A DNA stretch of 64,000 nt, from assembly GCF_003646465.1 (NCBI RefSeq), contig NZ_QZEX01000006.1, positions 103,623-167,622 of the forward strand, in the 5' to 3' direction. A program made the position numbers and the translations under genes. Within the stretch, counting starts at the first letter, position 1. Each line of letters begins with the position of its first letter. Shown piece by piece: positions 59,724 through 64,000 of the stretch. The notes beneath the pieces were generated by a model that worked only from the letters and a program-made list of their open reading frames with translations, searched no databases and was not told the DNA's origin. The DNA comes from Chachezhania antarctica (GTDB lineage Bacteria > Pseudomonadota > Alphaproteobacteria > Rhodobacterales > Rhodobacteraceae).

Positions 59724-59843
59724 GGATGCCTCCGGCGGGAGTATTTGGGAAAAGAAGAAACAGGGGACGCGCCCTGATTTCTTTGGTCTCGAAATACCTC
59801 GGGGGGAGTCCGGGCCGGAGGCCCGGGCGGGGGCAGAGCCCCC
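59724..59843. repeat. Palindromic repeat family A, two copies tail to tail
   Basis: Plus copy: CTCCGGCGGGAGTATTTGG then GAAAAGAAGAAACAGGGG. Minus copy: hairpins GGGGGC-TCT-GCCCCC and CCGGGCC-TCC-GGCCCGG, then ACTCCCCCCGAGGTATTTCG and AAAGAAATCAGGGCG. The copies meet at CAGGGGACGCGCCCTG. The element fills most of the 217 bases between tadA and the UPF0173 gene, which are convergent, so it may also act as a bidirectional transcription end. Confidence 0.75.
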
Positions 59844-59885
59844 TTTCAACCGGTCAAACCCGTCCTGCGGTTGTCGTTTGGTGGA

Positions 59886-60578
59886 TCAGAGCTCGATCGC
59901 TTCCAGAAGCACCGGTTCGATCACCTTCACGTCTGGCAGTTCCTCGATCAGGACCTCGGCCGATTGTTCGAGAAGCGGGAACGTCTTGTAGTGGCCCGGG
60001 ATCACCGTATCGAAGTTGAAATAGCGCCGGGCGGCATAGGCGGCGGCCTTCATGCTCATGGTGAAATGGCCGCCCGCCGACAGGATGCCGATATCGGGTT
60101 TGTAGTAGTCGGCGAACCAGTCCATGTCGGCCATAACATCGGTATCGCCCGAGAAATAGATCATTCGGCCCTCGGCCCCGATCATGTAGCCAACTTCCGA
60201 TCCGGCCGCCTTCAGCCCCTCGGGCGTGCCGAAGGTCGAGGAATGTTCGGCCTTGACCATCGACACGGTCACGTCGCCCAGATCGACCGTGCCGCCCTTG
60301 TTCATGCCGATGGTCTCGATGCCTTCGGCCTCGCCCCAATGGCTCATCAGGTCGAACTGGCCGATCACCGGCACGCTGTATTTCTTTGCCAGCGGCAGCA
60401 CGTCGGCCACGTGGTCGAAATGCGCGTGCGTCAAAAGGATCATGGTGACGCCATCCGTCGCCTCGTCATGACGATCCTCGGGCATGACCGGGTTTCCCGT
60501 CAGCCAGGGGTCGATCAGCAACACCTTGTCGCCGGTCTCGAGCCGAAAACTGCCATGTCCAAGCCAGATGAGTTTCAT
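59886..60578 (-). CDS. UPF0173 metal-dependent hydrolase (metallo-beta-lactamase fold)
   Basis: The 230-residue protein has the MBL-fold metal motif [14 protein letters not shown], an opening [14 protein letters not shown], the conserved [15 protein letters not shown] and a late [14 protein letters not shown]. It matches the UPF0173 family, cytoplasmic hydrolases of unknown substrate related to YtkL. There is no signal peptide and no partner gene; tadA converges on it and the ceramidase homologue diverges from it. Confidence 0.92.
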   Translation of the reverse strand: MKLIWLGHGSFRLETGDKVLLIDPWLTGNPVMPEDRHDEATDGVTMILLTHAHFDHVADVLPLAKKYSVPVIGQFDLMSHWGEAEGIETIGMNKGGTVDLGDVTVSMVKAEHSSTFGTPEGLKAAGSEVGYMIGAEGRMIYFSGDTDVMADMDWFADYYKPDIGILSAGGHFTMSMKAAAYAARRYFNFDTVIPGHYKTFPLLEQSAEVLIEELPDVKVIEPVLLEAIEL

Positions 60579-60638
60579 GTAATTCTCTCCGAAGCGGTCC
60601 TAGTTCGTTCCGCGGCGACCCTAACATCGGTTCGGAAA

Positions 60639-61331
60639 ATGTCTATGAATTGGACGCAGAGCATCGACGGCTATTGCGAACGGCTCGATCCCGGGTTCTG
60701 GGCCGAGCCTGTGAACGCGCTGACAAACGCCGCTTTTCTGCTGGCGGCGTTCATCATGTGGCGCCGGGTGCGGGGGCGGGGAATGCCGCTGGCGATGGGC
60801 ATGGTCTGGGTGCTGACGGCCATCGGGATCGGCAGTTTCCTGTTTCATACCTTCGCCCAGCCCTGGGCCGGACTGGCGGACACGGCCCCGATTCTCTTCT
60901 TCATCCTGCTCTATATCTACGCCGCCAACCGGCACTTCTGGGGCTTGGGCGTTTGGTGGGCGCTGGCAGCCACGGTGGCCTTCCTGCCCTTTGCCGCGCT
61001 GACGGTGCCGATCTTCCAGATGATTCCCGGGATCGGAAGCTCGGCCGGGTACATGCCCGTGCCCCTTCTGATCGCCGCTTATGCCGTGGGTTTGCGCCAC
61101 CGTGCGCCCGCAACGGCGCGCGGGCTGGCCATCGGTGCGGGCCTTCTGGTCCTGTCGCTCACCTTCCGGACGGTCGACGAACCGGTCTGCGATACCGTCC
61201 CCTTGGGCACTCATTTCCTGTGGCATCTGCTGAACGGTTTGCTTCTAGGCTGGATGATCGAGGTCTACCGGCGGCATTTGCTGCACCTCCGGGCGCCGGG
61301 CGGTCTTGCCGGCAGCGGCGGCGGGCGGTAA
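60639..61331 (+). CDS. Alkaline ceramidase-family (CREST) membrane hydrolase
   Basis: The 230-residue protein has about seven membrane helices and the metal-site pattern of alkaline ceramidases. [16 protein letters not shown] supplies Ser66, His70 and Asp81, and HFLWHLLNG supplies His191 and His195. The spacing Ser-4-His-11-Asp and His-x3-His equals that of human ACER3, whose zinc site is structurally known. This implies an intramembrane zinc amidase acting on a lipid amide. Ceramides are rare in this bacterial group, so an N-acyl amino lipid such as an ornithine or glutamine lipid is a possible substrate. The start MSMNW at 60639 or MNW at 60645 cannot be separated. Confidence 0.88.
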   Translation: MSMNWTQSIDGYCERLDPGFWAEPVNALTNAAFLLAAFIMWRRVRGRGMPLAMGMVWVLTAIGIGSFLFHTFAQPWAGLADTAPILFFILLYIYAANRHFWGLGVWWALAATVAFLPFAALTVPIFQMIPGIGSSAGYMPVPLLIAAYAVGLRHRAPATARGLAIGAGLLVLSLTFRTVDEPVCDTVPLGTHFLWHLLNGLLLGWMIEVYRRHLLHLRAPGGLAGSGGGR

Positions 61332-61370
61332 ACGCGGCCTGTCCAGCGCAACCCATATCAGAGGACGCCC

Positions 61371-61658
61371 ATGTCGATCGACGAAAGCACCGCCGCGAAA
61401 GTCGCCAGCCTGGCCCGTATCCGGGTCGAGGCGGAAGAGCTTCCCGCCCTGGCCGCCGATTTCAACCGCATCCTGGGGTTCATCGAGCAATTGGGCGAAG
61501 TGGATATCGATGGTGTCGAGCCCATGGTCTCGGTCACGCCGATGAAGCTGCGCCTGCGCGAGGATGTCGTGACCGACGGGGGCCAGCCCGAAAAGGTCCT
61601 GTCGAACGCGCCCGATGCGCGCGAAGGGTTCTTTGCCGTGCCGAAGGTGGTGGAATAA
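61371..61658 (+). CDS. gatC: Asp-tRNA(Asn)/Glu-tRNA(Gln) amidotransferase subunit C
   Basis: The 95-residue protein is a full-length Gat[38 protein letters not shown], and [20 protein letters not shown]. It stabilises the GatA-GatB heterodimer in the transamidation of Glu-tRNA(Gln) or Asp-tRNA(Asn). The stop overlaps the gatA start by one base (TAATG), ensuring coupled translation. gatB is not in the window. Confidence 0.96.
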   Translation: MSIDESTAAKVASLARIRVEAEELPALAADFNRILGFIEQLGEVDIDGVEPMVSVTPMKLRLREDVVTDGGQPEKVLSNAPDAREGFFAVPKVVE

Positions 61659-63145
61659 TGTCCGATCTGACGAAGCTGGGCCTGGCCGATGCGCGCGATG
61701 CGCTGACAAAGGGCGAAACGACCTCCGTTGAACTGACCGAAGCGTTCCTGACCGCGATCGAGGCCGCGGACGGGCTGAACGCCTATGTCCACAAGACGCC
61801 CGAGATCGCGATGGACCGCGCGAAAGCCGCCGATGCGGCGCGTAGGACTGCCGAAGCCGGACCGCTCTGCGGTCTGCCCTTGGGTATCAAGGACCTGTTC
61901 TGCACGCAGGGCGTGGCCTCGCAGGCGGGATCCAGGATCCTCGAAGGCTTCAAGCCGGAATATGAAAGCACCGTGACGTCCAAGCTGTGGGACGCGGGCG
62001 CGGTGATGCTGGGCAAGCTCAACATGGACGAATTCGCCATGGGCTCGTCCAACGAAACCTCGACCTATGGCCCCGCGGTAAACCCGTGGCGGCAGACGGG
62101 CGACGACAAGAGCCTGACCCCCGGCGGATCGTCGGGCGGATCGTCGGCCGCGGTGGCGGCGGACCTGTGCCTTGCGGCGACCGCCACGGATACCGGCGGG
62201 TCCATCCGCCAACCCGCGGCCTTCACCGGCACGGTGGGGCTGAAGCCCACCTACGGCCGTTGTTCGCGCTGGGGCATCGTGGCATTTGCGTCCTCGCTGG
62301 ATCAGGCGGGGCCGATCACAAAGTCGGTGCGCGATGCCGCGATCATGCTGGGCGCGATGGCGGGGCACGATGCGAAGGATTCGACCAGCGCCGAACTGGC
62401 CGTTCCGGATTTCGAGGCGATGCTGACCGGTGACATCAAGGGCCAGATCATCGGCATTCCGAAGGAATACCATGTCGACGGGATGCCCCCGGAGATCGAC
62501 ACGCTCTGGACCCGCGGCAAGGAAATGCTGGCGGATGCAGGTGCGAAGATCGTCGATATCTCGCTGCCCCATACGAAATACGCGCTGCCGACCTATTACG
62601 TGATCGCCCCGGCCGAAGCGTCGTCGAACCTCGCGCGGTATGATGGCGTGCGCTACGGCCGCCGCGCTGCGCTGGCGCAGGGGGACGGGATCACCGATCT
62701 GTACGAGAAAACCCGCGCCGAAGGCTTTGGGGACGAGGTGAAGCGGCGCGTGATGGTGGGCACCTACGTCCTGTCGGCCGGCTTCTACGACGCCTATTAC
62801 AACCGCGCGCGGAAGGTGCGGACGCTGATCAAGAAGGATTTCGAGGATGCCTTTGCCCAAGGGGTCGATGCAATCCTGACGCCCGCGACGCCTTCGTCGG
62901 CTTTTCCCATCGGCGCTATGGAAGATGCCGATCCGGTGCAGATGTACCTGAACGACGTCTTCACTGTGACGGTGAATCTGGCCGGGCTGCCGGGGATCTC
63001 GGTTCCCGTCGGGTTGGACGCCAAGGGTCTGCCGCTGGGGCTGCAGCTGATCGGCCGTCCGTGGGAAGAGGGCGCCTTGCTGAACACCGCCTATGCGATG
63101 GAAAAGGCCGCAGGTTTCGTGGATAAGCCCGCCCGTTGGTGGTAA
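61658..63145 (+). CDS. gatA: Asp-tRNA(Asn)/Glu-tRNA(Gln) amidotransferase subunit A
   Basis: The 495-residue protein is the glutaminase subunit: Lys78 in [13 protein letters not shown], Ser158/159 in [13 protein letters not shown], and nucleophile Ser182 in [10 protein letters not shown]. It releases ammonia from glutamine for transfer through the GatB channel to the mischarged tRNA. Further family blocks are [18 protein letters not shown] and [14 protein letters not shown]. Length and motifs are normal. It is translated from the overlapping TAATG with gatC. Confidence 0.97.
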   Translation: MSDLTKLGLADARDALTKGETTSVELTEAFLTAIEAADGLNAYVHKTPEIAMDRAKAADAARRTAEAGPLCGLPLGIKDLFCTQGVASQAGSRILEGFKPEYESTVTSKLWDAGAVMLGKLNMDEFAMGSSNETSTYGPAVNPWRQTGDDKSLTPGGSSGGSSAAVAADLCLAATATDTGGSIRQPAAFTGTVGLKPTYGRCSRWGIVAFASSLDQAGPITKSVRDAAIMLGAMAGHDAKDSTSAELAVPDFEAMLTGDIKGQIIGIPKEYHVDGMPPEIDTLWTRGKEMLADAGAKIVDISLPHTKYALPTYYVIAPAEASSNLARYDGVRYGRRAALAQGDGITDLYEKTRAEGFGDEVKRRVMVGTYVLSAGFYDAYYNRARKVRTLIKKDFEDAFAQGVDAILTPATPSSAFPIGAMEDADPVQMYLNDVFTVTVNLAGLPGISVPVGLDAKGLPLGLQLIGRPWEEGALLNTAYAMEKAAGFVDKPARWW

Positions 63146-63186
63146 CCTGCTGCGTATAACAAGAACCTGAGGCAGGAACCTTCAAG

Positions 63187-63864
63187 ATGCAGTGCGCTTC
63201 CCTGATGCGCGTGGCCGGAGCTGTGGCGGTACTGACCGCGGCTGCGGCCTGTTCACCCTATGTGCCCGACAGCGGCGCCGAGTACGGCGCGGGGCCGATG
63301 ACAGCCGTCTCCGATACGAGGTACCGGGCGCCCGTTGTTCCGGCCGCGGGGCCGGTCGCGACGCAGACCCTGGGCGCGGCGCCGGGTTCCGACGACATTG
63401 CCGGACAGACGGCGGCCGTTCTGGCCGGGTCCAGTGTGCCCGGCCCCAGCGCATCACCGGACGTGTCGATGGCGGGTCTTTCGGACGAGAACGATTTCGC
63501 GGCCGTTGCGGCGCGGGAAAGTATCGAGAGCGACGCCGCCCGGCTGGAGCGGCAGCGCGCCGCGTTCGAGATCGTGGAGCCTACGGCGGTGCCGCAGCGC
63601 AGCGGCAGCGGTTCGCCCAATATCGTGACCTATGCGCTGGACACGTCCCGCCAGTTGGGCATGTCGCAGTATACACGGCTGGGCGTCGCCAAGTCCGCGC
63701 GCGCCGATAGGAACTGCGCGCGGTTCCGCAGCGATGACCGGGCGCAGACGGCGTTTCTTGAGAAAGGCGGGCCGCGGAAGGATCCGATGGGGCTCGACCC
63801 CGATGGCGACGGCTTTGCGTGCGGCTGGAACCCGGCGACGTTCCGGCTGGCGGTCGCGGGATGA
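63187..63864 (+). CDS. Lipoprotein with C-terminal excalibur-like motif
   Basis: The 225-residue protein begins with a lipoprotein-type signal ending VLTAAAACSPY, predicting lipidation of the Cys near residue 22. A low-complexity Ala/Ser/Pro region follows, and then a small C-terminal domain ending DPMGLDPDGDGFACGWNP. The DxDxDG-x-AC pattern matches the excalibur calcium-binding loop found in secreted nucleases and surface proteins. A conserved Cys (RNCARF) precedes it and may pair with the loop Cys. Start choice between 63187 and 63205 is uncertain. It lies 41 bases after gatA on the same strand, but a functional link is unlikely. Confidence 0.8.
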   Translation: MQCASLMRVAGAVAVLTAAAACSPYVPDSGAEYGAGPMTAVSDTRYRAPVVPAAGPVATQTLGAAPGSDDIAGQTAAVLAGSSVPGPSASPDVSMAGLSDENDFAAVAARESIESDAARLERQRAAFEIVEPTAVPQRSGSGSPNIVTYALDTSRQLGMSQYTRLGVAKSARADRNCARFRSDDRAQTAFLEKGGPRKDPMGLDPDGDGFACGWNPATFRLAVAG

Positions 63865-63881
63865 CAGGCCCGGCCGTCGAA

Positions 63882-63969
63882 GCGCCCGCGCGCGCGCAGG
63901 CCGGCCCACCCGCCCACCCCGGTCGGATCGCTGCGCGATCCTCCCGCCGTCCTGCGCGCGCGCGGGCGC
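63882..63969. repeat. Perfect 19-bp inverted repeat enclosing repeat B copy 3
   Basis: GCGCCCGCGCGCGCGCAGG at 63882-63900 is exactly complementary to CCTGCGCGCGCGCGGGCGC at 63951-63969. The 50-base loop contains repeat family B copy 3 (63909-63948): CCCGCCCACCCCG, then GGATCGC-TGC-GCGATCC (63925-63941) and TCCCGCC. It follows the lipoprotein stop codon and could act as a transcription end. Confidence 0.75.
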
Positions 63970-63986
63970 CGCGGAGGGGATAGGGC

Positions 63987-64000
63987 ATGGATCTGCGGTG
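63987..64000 (+). CDS. Possible start of a further gene, cut by the window end
   Basis: An ATG at 63987 is preceded by GAGGGGATAGGG, a plausible ribosome-binding site, and reads Met-Asp-Leu-Arg before the window ends. Nothing can be said of the product. Confidence 0.3.

Overview
The window reads as chromosomal DNA of a high-GC alphaproteobacterium, most likely Rhodobacterales/Rhodobacteraceae. This is inferred from the glnB-glnA pair, CheD with an alphaproteobacterial-type chemoreceptor, several TRAP/ABC uptake systems with Tat-exported partners, the GatC-GatA pair, and small GC-rich palindromic repeats scattered between genes. Gene density is high. No IS element, phage or CRISPR array is visible. 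One AT-rich orphan gene (29809-30729) stands out as acquired.

Layout. 1-310: 3' end of trigger factor and two facing terminators. 311-4901: three-gene export-linked molybdenum hydroxylase (tri-haem cytochrome c, 2Fe-2S subunit, Tat-exported Mo subunit). 5398-9969: chemotaxis/sensory block (CheD, chemoreceptor, stand-alone periplasmic Cache protein, Aer-like PAS protein). 10156-16249: amidase, THUMP-type RNA methyltransferase, glucokinase, remnant of a di-haem oxidoreductase, lytic transglycosylase, EEP nuclease. 16461-20361: glnA, glnB, NAD(P)H-hydrate repair enzyme, tRNA-Leu. 20552-23679: TauD-type dioxygenase, TIM-barrel/methylglyoxal-synthase fusion, pyridoxal kinase, tRNA-Gly. 23751-29755: amidase, XRE-cupin regulator, divergent TRAP transporter operon ending in an ornithine-cyclodeaminase-family gene. 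31063-39495: a tightly overlapping operon that converts tryptophan to anthranilate (KynA, KynU) and then activates and dearomatises it as a CoA thioester (ligase, FAD monooxygenase/OYE hybrid, enoyl-CoA hydratase, SDR), with a MarR regulator and a RidA-like protein. 39800-44753: ABC exporter, acyl-CoA synthetase, HSL-type hydrolase. 45001-45780: two small secreted proteins. 45945-51071: peptide-type ABC importer. 51230-52350: D-aminoacyl-tRNA deacylase, nitroreductase. 52565-58120: TelA/XpaC/SPFH/zinc-ribbon locus led by a 29-residue membrane peptide. 58228-63864: RluB-type pseudouridine synthase, TadA, UPF0173 hydrolase, alkaline ceramidase homologue, GatC, GatA, excalibur-like lipoprotein.

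The best candidates for under-described biology are: the TelA-XpaC-SPFH membrane locus with its microprotein; the TIM-barrel/methylglyoxal synthase fusion; a palindromic repeat that has become in-frame coding sequence inside the NAD(P)H-hydrate repair gene; a three-copy operator motif in front of the tryptophan/anthranilyl-CoA operon; and two families of intergenic palindromes whose stems covary between copies.
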